Position numbers and translations under genes: made by a program
In this document: positions 1 to 6,454 of the stretch, one piece after another
Position numbering within the stretch: position 1 is the stretch's first letter
Layout of the letters: the number at the start of each line of letters is the position of its first letter
Assembly: GCA_003241285.1 (NCBI GenBank)
Contig: QFOT01000068.1
Location: forward strand, 1-10,563
From: Micavibrio aeruginosavorus
GTDB taxonomy: Bacteria > Pseudomonadota > Alphaproteobacteria > Micavibrionales > Micavibrionaceae
DNA length: 10,563 bases
Direction of reading: 5' to 3'
The notes under the pieces: model-generated
Told to the model about the DNA's origin: nothing
The model's input: only the letters and a program-made list of their open reading frames with translations
Database searches by the model: none

Positions 1-158
1 CGGAGCTAAAAATCCGTGGATTCACCAAGGTCGATTATTGCGATATCCGCGATGCAAAAACTTTGCAAAGCGCCGATACGGGAAGTAAAATCGAGAAAAG
101 AATTCTGGCAGCGGCATGGATCGGCACGACAAGATTGATCGATAATATTACGGCTTAG
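1..158 (+). CDS. panC: Pantoate--beta-alanine ligase, C-terminal end (partial)
   Basis: The frame is open from the window edge to a TAG at 156-158 and gives about 52 residues. It contains VDYCDIRDAKTL and ends AAAWIGTTRLIDNITA. These match the PanC C-terminus, where a VDY-x-x-x-RDA-x-TL segment is followed by a helix and the terminal G-x-TRLIDNI. PanC joins pantoate and beta-alanine in an ATP-dependent step to make pantothenate in the cytoplasm. The ATP-binding HIGH-type motif and most of the enzyme lie upstream of the window, so integrity cannot be judged. Its stop overlaps by four bases the stop of the convergent acetyltransferase gene, and no terminator hairpin is visible between them. The call rests on recognising the C-terminal signature. 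Confidence 0.85.
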   Translation, partial: ELKIRGFTKVDYCDIRDAKTLQSADTGSKIEKRILAAAWIGTTRLIDNITA

Positions 159-670
159 AAATTATAGATCATAGCGATGCGGTTTTCAGGTATCGGGTTT
201 TTGGTTTTATCTCTCAAGAGAACCGATGAAAGCTCAGATTGATTTTCGTCAGGATCTGCTTTCTCAAAACCATAGCGTGCATAAAACGGCGCGTTCCACG
301 GAATGATTTTATCGGTAGTCAGGCTTATATATTTATATCCTGAATTCTTTGCCCAATTTATAAAGAAGCGTAGAAATTCCCTGCCATAGCCGTTGCCCTG
401 ATAGGTAAAGTCTATCGAAAATTCTTCTATGTGGGGCTGTTTATCAACGAGTCTGGAACATAGAAATCCTATCTTGTCTGTTTCGTGAGTTATAACCCAT
501 AAAAGATTTTTGGCTTGCGCCTCTATGAGGATTTCTAAAGGAACGGTAGTTCCGGTATCTTCGATATTCAGATGTTTCTGAAATTTTCTGGCGGCGGATT
601 TTTCTATGGCTTCAAGAGAGGCGACATCATCGGTTGTCGCCAGACGGATTACTATATTATTTTCCTGCAT
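155..670 (-). CDS. GNAT family N-acetyltransferase
   Basis: This 171-residue protein is of normal length for a single-domain GNAT enzyme, which moves an acetyl group from acetyl-CoA to an amine. The acetyl-CoA pyrophosphate loop (motif A) is seen as YQGNGYG at residues 90-96, after the beta strand IEEFSIDFTY. The motif B region PWNAPFYARYGF at 124-135 is typical of small bacterial GNATs. The substrate cannot be told from sequence. The start ATG lies inside the end of the upstream Sco gene, overlapping it by 14 bases, with a weak GAAG ribosome site, so translation is probably coupled. It looks like the last gene of a phoH-sco-GNAT operon. Its stop overlaps the panC stop on the other strand. 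Confidence 0.88.
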   Translation of the reverse strand: MQENNIVIRLATTDDVASLEAIEKSAARKFQKHLNIEDTGTTVPLEILIEAQAKNLLWVITHETDKIGFLCSRLVDKQPHIEEFSIDFTYQGNGYGREFLRFFINWAKNSGYKYISLTTDKIIPWNAPFYARYGFEKADPDENQSELSSVLLRDKTKNPIPENRIAMIYNF

Positions 671-1325
671 TTTTCTTCAAGTATTTACGAATGAAATCTT
701 CCATTTCTGAAGCCGTTTGCTGTGTTTTAAAAAGCGTAATGAGTTTATCGTCGGGGCTCATAAAGTAAATAAATGACGAGTGGTCCATTGTGTAATCATC
801 TTTAGATGGGCCATCAGGCACTTTTGCGGCATAGACTTTAAATTCGCTTTTGACAGCCTCAATCTGTTCCAGTGTTCCGGTCAGGCCCACCATGGACGGG
901 TCAAACAGCTCTACATATTTTTTTAAAACTTTCGCCGTATCGCGTTCCGGGTCGACCGTAATAAAGATCAACTGGATCTGGTCTTTCTGGCTATCCGATA
1001 ATTCTTTATACGCTTCTGCGGTTTTTTGCAGTTCGGTCGGGCAGATAGCCGGGCAGGACGTAAAGCCGAAATAGATAAGTTTGTATTTACCGGCGAAATC
1101 TTTTTCGCTGCGGGTTTTTCCGTCCTGATCTGTCAATTCAAAAGGGCCGCCGACACCGGCCACATTTAAAATAGCGGGTGTATTGTCGTTTTTCTTGGAA
1201 GAAAGCGCACTTACTCCGGCAATAAGCGCCCCAAGGCACAGGCCAATAGCAGCCAGCAGGGCGGTACGAATAAGGCGATCTTTAACAGGGCTCAATGAAG
1301 ACATGGACCCTATTTTAGGGTCCAT
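657..1325 (-). CDS. Sco1/SenC family copper chaperone / thiol-disulfide protein
   Basis: This is a 222-residue, membrane-anchored periplasmic protein of the Sco family, whose members deliver copper to the CuA site of cytochrome c oxidase or keep its cysteines reduced. One hydrophobic segment (about residues 20-42) acts as signal anchor. A thioredoxin-like fold follows, with the copper-binding CPAIC motif (C91, C95), the VDPERD segment at 124-129 and the distal ligand histidine in DHSSFIYF (H182), so all three ligands are present. No oxidase genes are in view. It starts 28 bases after the phoH stop and runs into the GNAT gene. Two in-frame starts are possible: ATG at 1325 (used here, weak ribosome site) and ATG at 1304 (residue 8, preceded by AGGG). 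Both lie in the two arms of a perfect inverted repeat. Confidence 0.92.
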   Translation of the reverse strand: MDPKIGSMSSLSPVKDRLIRTALLAAIGLCLGALIAGVSALSSKKNDNTPAILNVAGVGGPFELTDQDGKTRSEKDFAGKYKLIYFGFTSCPAICPTELQKTAEAYKELSDSQKDQIQLIFITVDPERDTAKVLKKYVELFDPSMVGLTGTLEQIEAVKSEFKVYAAKVPDGPSKDDYTMDHSSFIYFMSPDDKLITLFKTQQTASEMEDFIRKYLKKNAGK

Positions 1326-1326
1326 G
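1302..1326 (-). promoter_or_regulatory. Perfect inverted repeat over the sco translation start
   Basis: The arm CATGGACCCTA is followed by a three-base loop and its exact reverse complement (11-base arms). On the minus-strand mRNA it would form a hairpin that buries both candidate start codons of the Sco gene and the AGGG that could serve the second one. No U-run follows, so it is not an intrinsic terminator. It could be an RNA hairpin tuning translation between phoH and sco, or a binding site for a dimeric protein. The repeat is directly visible; the role is inference. Confidence 0.45.
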
Positions 1327-1353
1327 CCAAATAAGTCCAGTATTGTTTAGCGC

Positions 1354-2085
1354 TTAGATTACTTCGAGCATCTCTGCAACAAGAGGATGGCGGACGATAT
1401 CCGCCTGTTTTAATCTGACGACCGCGATGTTTTTGATCTCTTCCATTTTCTTGCAAATGTCATCGAGACCCGACATGCCAGGCAGAAGATCGGACTGATC
1501 CGGATCGCCTGTTACGACCATCGTTGAATGCCAGCCGAGGCGCGAGAGAAGCATTTTCAACTGTGAATAGGTACAGTTCTGCGCTTCATCGATCACTACG
1601 AACGCATTGTTGAGCGTACGGCCCCGCATAAAGCCGATCGGTGCAATCTCGATCGTGCCGTCATCGAGATATTGCTTTACGCGTTTACCGCCCATTCGGT
1701 CGCCGAGAGCATCGTAGAGCGGACGAAGATAGGGGGCCATTTTCTCATGCATATCACCGGGCAGGTAACCAAGGGATTCCCCGGCTTCCATAGCGGGACG
1801 GGAAAGGACGATGCGTTCGATTTTACCGGCTTCCAGAGCTTCGACAGCGGCGGATATGGCAAGATAGGTTTTACCTGATCCGGCAGGTCCCAATGCAAGG
1901 GTCAGGTTGTGGCCGTTGATCGCTTCCATTAATTCCCGCTGGCCGTCGGTACGGGGTTTGACCTTGCGCAGATAGGATTTGTCACGGCTATTATCGATCT
2001 GAGATTCCAGCGGATGCCATTTTTCCTCAAAACTCGGACGGACAACATTCGTAGAATGCTTATTACGGTTTTTATCTCTGGACAT
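1354..2085 (-). CDS. phoH: PhoH family ATPase
   Basis: The protein is a P-loop ATPase of 243 residues from the chosen start. The Walker A motif GPAGSGKT is at residues 66-73, Walker B VVIDEAQN at 163-170, TGDPDQSD at 192-199 and a C-terminal basic segment RLKQADIVRHPLV at 224-236, all typical of PhoH and related to the helicase-like RecA fold. The exact role of PhoH is unsettled; it has been linked to RNA metabolism and phosphate stress. An in-frame ATG lies 13 codons upstream, but that one sits against the T-tract of a terminator. The ATG at 2085 has a good ribosome site (GGAAGGA) at the right distance, so it was preferred. No ybeY gene is adjacent, unlike the usual ybeZ-ybeY pair. It heads the phoH-sco-GNAT operon. 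Confidence 0.9.
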   Translation of the reverse strand: MSRDKNRNKHSTNVVRPSFEEKWHPLESQIDNSRDKSYLRKVKPRTDGQRELMEAINGHNLTLALGPAGSGKTYLAISAAVEALEAGKIERIVLSRPAMEAGESLGYLPGDMHEKMAPYLRPLYDALGDRMGGKRVKQYLDDGTIEIAPIGFMRGRTLNNAFVVIDEAQNCTYSQLKMLLSRLGWHSTMVVTGDPDQSDLLPGMSGLDDICKKMEEIKNIAVVRLKQADIVRHPLVAEMLEVI

Positions 2086-2125
2086 GGGTATTCCTTCCGG
2101 TTCGGGTTGAGGGTGAAAAGGCATG

Positions 2126-2159
2126 AAAAAAGGCAGCTTGCGTTTGAGCGGCTGCCTTT
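2126..2159 (-). terminator. Intrinsic terminator just upstream of phoH
   Basis: Read on the minus strand, the nine-base stem AAAGGCAGC pairs with GCTGCCTTT, and T residues continue to 2126, giving a six-T run. The loop is 13 bases and may close further with a CG/CG step. The only thing upstream on this strand that could be terminated is the foldable stretch at 2162-2239. The hairpin ends about 40 bases before the phoH start codon, leaving little room for a promoter, so an attenuator of the phoH operon is likely. The + strand reading lacks a T-run. Confidence 0.75.
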
Positions 2160-2161
2160 CG

Positions 2162-2239
2162 GTAAAGGATCGGGAATAATGCCTCGATCAGCGGAGTGGC
2201 CTCATTCGCCCTTAAGCAGGGATCGATGGGCCGATTTAC
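2162..2239 (-). ncRNA. Candidate structured leader or small RNA upstream of phoH
   Basis: On the minus strand this stretch can fold into a long rod. GTAAA pairs with TTTAC at its ends (2235-2239 with 2162-2166), then CCGA with TCGG (2231-2234 with 2170-2173). After an internal loop, GATCGA-x-GG pairs with CC-TCGATC (2221-2229 with 2182-2189, one bulged base). Inside lie small hairpins, GCG-GAG with CTC-x-CGC and CCT with AGG. The terminator follows three bases after the rod. No known riboswitch class was recognised, and features of 6S, SRP or RNase P RNA were not seen. It may be the regulatory part of a phoH leader, or an independent small RNA ending at the terminator. No convincing promoter was found. 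Pairing was done by eye, so confidence is low. Confidence 0.35.
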
Positions 2240-2398
2240 GAAACAGAATAAATTAAACCGCAATGAAAGACCCGATTGGGTAAGAGGCAAGGAGGTATTC
2301 TAAAACGAATCGTATCAGAATTTTGGAATCGGCACTATCTATTTTGTGCAGGGCATAAAATATGGCAGATTGGCTAAAGATTTTCAGGGAGATAAAAT

Positions 2399-3034
2399 AT
2401 GAAAATATCAGCTTTAATGCCGCGTCAGGATAAATTTTCCCATCTTCTCGAATCACTCTCTAGCGCAGCGCATAAGAGTGCCTGCCACCTTAAAGAATAT
2501 ATACAGACATCAGATGCTACAGAAAGGCATCGCTTGGGTGAATTGATTTCTAATTCGAAACAATCGGCTAAAAGCACGATGTCGAATATTACGAAATCCC
2601 TATGCCAGACTTACATCACACCGTTTGATCGTGAAGATATTCAGGAATTCGCCGCTCATCTTTATAAGATCACCAAGACAATAGACAAGGTACGCGAAAG
2701 GATAGATCTGCATGGCATTTCCCTGGAAGACGGGAGTTTTTCAAAGCAGGTCGATCTGATCTGCCTCGAAGGCGAAGCCATGAATGAGATGGTTGCCGCG
2801 CTCGGTAAAGGAAAAGCGAGCGATTTGATCATAACAAAAACGGATATTCTTCTCGATCTGGAAATGAAAGGCGACGCCGTTCTGGCAGAGCTTCTCGTAT
2901 CTTTGTTTTCCAATGAAACATCGGCGCGGGAGCTGATTTTGCGCAAAGATATTTATGATATGCTGGAAAAAGTGATTGACCGTTATCGCGATGCCGGCAG
3001 CATCGCTGTTGAAATCGTTCTTAAGCATAAATAG
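2399..3034 (+). CDS. DUF47 / PhoU-like phosphate transport regulator
   Basis: This is a 211-residue, mostly helical cytoplasmic protein of the DUF47 (PhoU_div) family, whose genes commonly sit directly before pit-type phosphate transporters and are thought to regulate them. The family signature ITPFDREDI lies at residues 73-81. The second half keeps the E-x3-D motif (E155, D159 in LEMKGDAVL) typical of metal-cluster binding in PhoU-like proteins. In the first half the corresponding position reads K54-x3-K58 (SKQSAKS), so the expected acidic pair appears to be lost. The ATG is preceded by AGGGAG at seven bases. The stop is one base before the pit start, which supports co-transcription and coupled translation. 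Confidence 0.85.
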   Translation: MKISALMPRQDKFSHLLESLSSAAHKSACHLKEYIQTSDATERHRLGELISNSKQSAKSTMSNITKSLCQTYITPFDREDIQEFAAHLYKITKTIDKVRERIDLHGISLEDGSFSKQVDLICLEGEAMNEMVAALGKGKASDLIITKTDILLDLEMKGDAVLAELLVSLFSNETSARELILRKDIYDMLEKVIDRYRDAGSIAVEIVLKHK

Positions 3035-3035
3035 C

Positions 3036-4043
3036 ATGGAACCAATTTTTATTTTTTTGTGCGTCGTCATCGGTCTGACTCTTATCTTCGATTACATCAA
3101 TGGCTTTCACGACTCGGCAAATGCAATCGCCACGATTGTTTCGACCAAAGTGATGTCGCCATCCAAGGCCGTTATCTATGGCGCGGTACTGAACTTTATT
3201 GGTGCTTTGGCAGGAACGGAAGTGGCGGCGACCATTGGCAAGGGTCTTGTCGATGCGGCTACCATCACGCTGACGACGGTATTTTGCACTATTATCGCCG
3301 CGATTATCTGGAACCTGATTACATGGTGGAAGGGGCTGCCGACCAGCTCTTCTCATGCCTTGATTGGTTCTCTCTTAGGTGCAAGTTTTGTGTCCTCAAC
3401 AGCGCAAGAGGGCAGTATTCACTGGGATACAGTCGCGCAGAAAATCGTTATTCCTATGTTTGCTTCTCCTGTCGTAGGGCTTTCCGTAGGTTTTATATTA
3501 ATGGTGGCCCTTACATGGCTTGTCTATAAATGGAATCTCGGCACGATCAATCGTGTCTTCAGCAAGCTGCAGATATTTTCGGCAGGTTTCATGGCCTTCG
3601 AACACGGTCGTAATGACGCGCAAAAATCAATGGGGATTATTGCGCTGGCTTTGGTGCTTGTGAACCCGCAAGACAATTTCGAGATTCCATTCTGGGTTGT
3701 TCTGTCCTGTGCAATTGCCATGGCGCTTGGCACATGGAGCGGCGGCTGGAGGATTATCCATACGCTGGGCAATAAGCTGATCAAGCTCCAGCCCATTCAT
3801 GGTTTTGCGGCAGAAACAACCGCATCCATCGTGATCGGCACAGCATCGCATTTCGGCGTGCCGCTGAGCACGACACAGGTAATTTCTTCGGCGATACTTG
3901 GTGTGGGTACAGCCAAGCGCGCGTCTGCGGTGAACTGGGGTGTGTTCGGGCGTATCGTCTGGGCGTGGATATTAACGCTGCCGCTGACATTTTCTTTTGC
4001 CGCGATTTTGATGCTAATCATGCAATATGTTTTTGATAAATAA
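3036..4043 (+). CDS. pit: Pit-type low-affinity inorganic phosphate transporter
   Basis: This 335-residue integral membrane protein belongs to the PiT/PHO4 family, which imports inorganic phosphate with protons or sodium, usually as a metal-phosphate complex. The two inverted repeats each carry a family motif: GFHDSANAIA at residues 23-32 and HGRNDAQKSMG at 190-200. Partner motifs are GLPTSSSHALIG at 100-111 and GVPLSTTQVI at 274-283. About ten hydrophobic helices are visible. The start was set at the ATG one base after the DUF47 stop. A longer reading from 2976 would lie inside the DUF47 gene and add residues before the first helix, so it was rejected. There is no clear ribosome site, consistent with coupling to the upstream gene. 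No terminator is seen in the AT-rich 48 bases before the pilin array. Confidence 0.94.
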   Translation: MEPIFIFLCVVIGLTLIFDYINGFHDSANAIATIVSTKVMSPSKAVIYGAVLNFIGALAGTEVAATIGKGLVDAATITLTTVFCTIIAAIIWNLITWWKGLPTSSSHALIGSLLGASFVSSTAQEGSIHWDTVAQKIVIPMFASPVVGLSVGFILMVALTWLVYKWNLGTINRVFSKLQIFSAGFMAFEHGRNDAQKSMGIIALALVLVNPQDNFEIPFWVVLSCAIAMALGTWSGGWRIIHTLGNKLIKLQPIHGFAAETTASIVIGTASHFGVPLSTTQVISSAILGVGTAKRASAVNWGVFGRIVWAWILTLPLTFSFAAILMLIMQYVFDK

Positions 4044-4091
4044 TAACAATTTTAAATAATAAATAGAAAATTAAGAAGAATAATGTAGCAT

Positions 4092-4874
4092 ATGGCCATG
4101 AAAAGTGAATCGAAGCGCAAGGGTGGCTTTACTCTTGTCGAGTTATCTATCGTCATGATCATTATCGGCCTTCTGATCGGCGGCATCTTGAAAGGTGCCG
4201 AATTGATCGAGAATTCCCGGCTTAACACCGTTATCGCAACAACGAAACAAATCACGTCAGCCTATAATACGTTCTGGGACAGTTATCGCGGAAAGCCGGG
4301 GGATCTCGCCTACGCACGTACAATGATCCCTGGTTGTAATGACCAGAGCTCTTGCGTAAACGGCAACGGCAATCAGAAGGTTGGCGCAGAAGTCGGTAAC
4401 CCGTGGTCAGATATAGTCTCGACGATCGGCAGTGAAAACACGCAGTTCTGGAAGCATCTGGCGCTGGCGGATCTGATCGGCGGGGTTAATCCCTCGGCCA
4501 GTGAAGTCGGCTGGGGTAAAACTCATATAGAGTCACCCATCGCCGGGGGATTCCAGATTACAACGACACGTGGCAGCGGAGGATATGCCTCCGTGGCCGG
4601 ATTGACGATATTGACAAGATCGCGTGATGACGGGCAATGGCTTTGTGGCGTTGCAACTGGAAATTTCGAGGAATGCTCGCTTTCTCCAAATCAGGCGTTC
4701 CGGATTGATAACAAATTAGATGATGGGCATGCGCAATCAGGAAAAATCGCCGCGATAAGTATGTCATTTAGAAATGGTTGCGGCACACCGAACACTGGCA
4801 TTAATGGCCCAAAAGGTTATAATGAAGGTAATAGCGTAAAAAGCTGCGATATGTTTTTCTGGTTGGCGCCATAA
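4092..4874 (+). CDS. Prepilin-like protein, array copy 1
   Basis: This 260-residue protein has a type III (type IV pilin) signal. A short basic leader ends at G12, and the mature part begins F13-TLVELS with glutamate at mature position 5, followed by a hydrophobic helix to about residue 33. It should be cut and N-methylated by a prepilin peptidase and assembled through its helix. The exported domain carries the PGD motif near 69-71, a C-x5-C-VNGNG loop, the SENTQFWKHLALADLIGG block, W-x-C with a second cysteine, a K-x-DDG-x-A-x-SG segment, GCG and a terminal SCD-x-x-F. Six cysteines are shared with copies 2-4. Whether it forms a pilus, a minor pilin tip or a secretion pseudopilus cannot be told, since no assembly genes are in view. 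The start has only a weak AAGAAG site upstream; residue 3 is an alternative Met. Confidence 0.88.
   Translation: MAMKSESKRKGGFTLVELSIVMIIIGLLIGGILKGAELIENSRLNTVIATTKQITSAYNTFWDSYRGKPGDLAYARTMIPGCNDQSSCVNGNGNQKVGAEVGNPWSDIVSTIGSENTQFWKHLALADLIGGVNPSASEVGWGKTHIESPIAGGFQITTTRGSGGYASVAGLTILTRSRDDGQWLCGVATGNFEECSLSPNQAFRIDNKLDDGHAQSGKIAAISMSFRNGCGTPNTGINGPKGYNEGNSVKSCDMFFWLAP
4443..4483 (+). repeat. 41-base identical block, copy in pilin 1
   Basis: These 41 bases, starting cagttctggaagcatctggc, recur without mismatch at 6812-6852 in pilin copy 4. They encode the Q-F-W-K-H-L to G-G part of the shared block. Copies 2 and 3 code for similar residues with many synonymous differences, so identity here exceeds what protein conservation needs. 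A recent conversion tract is a plausible reading. Confidence 0.7.
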
Positions 4875-5657
4875 ATGGCAAAAAGAAAATTCTGTCCGCA
4901 TAGTGGCTTTACCCTCGTCGAATTATCGATCGTTATGATCATTATCGGCCTTTTAATCGGCGGAATTTTAAAAGGCAGAGAATTAATCGAGAACGCCCGG
5001 CTGGCCTCTGTCATATCATTTCAAAAACAAATTGTAGCTGCACATAATACATTTCTGGATAGCTACAACGCCATGCCCGGCGACATTCCATATGCCACGA
5101 CAATGATACCTTCTTGCGATGCGGCGTCCTCTTGCGTGAATGGCAATGGAAATTTGCTACTTGGGGATATCGGGGCTTTCCCGTGGTGGGATGTATCTTC
5201 CGCTATAGACAGTGAGAATACGCAATACTGGAAGCATCTGGCTTTAATTGGATTACTGGGCGGGATAAGTCCAATGGCTTCTCAGTCCGACTGGGGGATC
5301 ACTCATCCGGAAAGTGAAATAGCAGGCGGATTTTTTGCCAGGACTGCGCAAAGCAGAGCTACGAATGGTTATCTGCAAATGTGGAAACTCGTTTTGATTA
5401 CGCGCGTGAATATAGACGGGGCATGGAATTGTGGAGTAGATGTCGGAAATCTTGATGTTTGTTCAGCTTCCCCTCAGCAGGCATGGAAAATAGATACGAA
5501 AATGGATGATGGTGTCGCAAATAGCGGCGTCATGGGCGCTATTAGCATGGGCTATCAAACGGGGTGCGGCACGCCCGGGAATGGAATAAATTCATCAAAC
5601 GGATATGCGACCGATGTGACAAGGTCGAGCTGCGATCTGATTTTCGGACTGGAGTGA
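4875..5657 (+). CDS. Prepilin-like protein, array copy 2
   Basis: This is a second 260-residue paralogue. Its ATG follows the copy 1 stop with no gap, so the two are surely co-transcribed and translationally coupled. The leader MAKRKFCPHSG ends at G11, and the mature protein starts FTLVELS with E at position 5. The leader itself holds a cysteine, which is absent from the other copies. It keeps the C-x5-C-VNGNG loop, the SENTQYWKHLALIGLLGG block, W-x-C, DTKMDDGVANSG, GCG and SCD. Here the otherwise near-invariant QFWKHLALADLIGG block has changed at several positions, so this copy appears to diverge most there. It shares more with copy 1 (GCGTP, CVNGNG) than with copies 3 and 4. Function as for a pilin or pseudopilin subunit is inferred. 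Confidence 0.88.
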   Translation: MAKRKFCPHSGFTLVELSIVMIIIGLLIGGILKGRELIENARLASVISFQKQIVAAHNTFLDSYNAMPGDIPYATTMIPSCDAASSCVNGNGNLLLGDIGAFPWWDVSSAIDSENTQYWKHLALIGLLGGISPMASQSDWGITHPESEIAGGFFARTAQSRATNGYLQMWKLVLITRVNIDGAWNCGVDVGNLDVCSASPQQAWKIDTKMDDGVANSGVMGAISMGYQTGCGTPGNGINSSNGYATDVTRSSCDLIFGLE

Positions 5658-5671
5658 ATGGAAAGAAATCG

Positions 5672-6445
5672 ATGAGAAATAATACTGGCTTCACCCTCGT
5701 CGAATTATCGATCGTCATGATCATCATCGGGCTTCTGATTGGTGGGGTTCTTAAAGGTCAAGAACTGATAAGTAATGCCAGGATTGCAACGCTTGTTTCG
5801 CAGGCCAAGCAGGTTTCGGCTGCCTATAATACATTCTATGACAGTTATAGAGCGGTTCCGGGGGATATGGCGACAGCGACAGCATTAGTTCCTGATTGTT
5901 CCGTTGCAACTGCTTGCGCTAATGGGAATGGAGACAATCTTTTAGGCGTAGGTTTGCCAAACAACATGTACGCCGAAGCTTGGAGCGACGTTGCAGCGCA
6001 AATTAATTCAGAAAATACTCAGTTTTGGAAGCATTTGGCATTGGCCGATTTAATCGGTGGTCTTAACTCTGGTGCAACAGTTGTTGCATGGGAAAAAACG
6101 CATCCCTATTCCCCTTTAGACGCAGGATTCCATGCCCGCTCTAGCAGGGCGTTTGGCAATATAGGTACTCTTAACGGATTGACTATGGTTTTAAGAAACG
6201 ATATTGGCGGGCGATGGCTTTGCGATATAACACCTGACAATTGTGCAATCTCCCCTGCATATGCTTTTCTCATAGACAAAAGAATGGATGATGGCTTTGC
6301 AACCTCGGGAATTATACAGGCTATTAGTACAAATGGCTGGGCAAATGGTTGCGGACGCGCAAACCGTGGCCCCAACGGCCCTGATGGCTATGCCCATGAT
6401 AAAACAACAAAATCCTGCGATATGATGTTTAAAATTGAAAATTAA
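5672..6445 (+). CDS. Prepilin-like protein, array copy 3
   Basis: This is a 257-residue paralogue with the shortest leader, MRNNTG, cut before FTLVELS. The frame is open further upstream to an ATG at 5564, but that part overlaps copy 2 and gives no prepilin leader. The ATG at 5672 is preceded by GGAAAG and gives a normal short leader, so it was chosen. The domain has the ANGNGDN loop with two cysteines, SENTQFWKHLALADLIGG, W-x-C-DITPDNC, DKRMDDGFATSG, GCG and SCDMMF. It is closest to copy 4: they share NA[RK]IATLVSQAKQV, AGFHAR and NGPDGYAH. This suggests the 3/4 pair arose by a late duplication or has been homogenised. Cell-surface or periplasmic location is inferred from the pilin signal. 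Confidence 0.88.
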   Translation: MRNNTGFTLVELSIVMIIIGLLIGGVLKGQELISNARIATLVSQAKQVSAAYNTFYDSYRAVPGDMATATALVPDCSVATACANGNGDNLLGVGLPNNMYAEAWSDVAAQINSENTQFWKHLALADLIGGLNSGATVVAWEKTHPYSPLDAGFHARSSRAFGNIGTLNGLTMVLRNDIGGRWLCDITPDNCAISPAYAFLIDKRMDDGFATSGIIQAISTNGWANGCGRANRGPNGPDGYAHDKTTKSCDMMFKIEN

Positions 6446-6454
6446 GAAAATTTT

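Noticed and set aside
2086..2124. Upstream start of phoH
   Set aside because: That ATG abuts the terminator U-run and has no ribosome site, whereas the ATG at 2085 has one.
2976..3035. Upstream extension of the pit gene
   Set aside because: The extra 20 codons lie inside the DUF47 gene. The ATG at 3036, one base after the DUF47 stop, fits the family N-terminus.
5564..5671. Upstream extension of pilin copy 3
   Set aside because: It overlaps the end of copy 2 and would put 36 extra residues before a normal short prepilin leader. The ATG at 5672 has a ribosome-like site.
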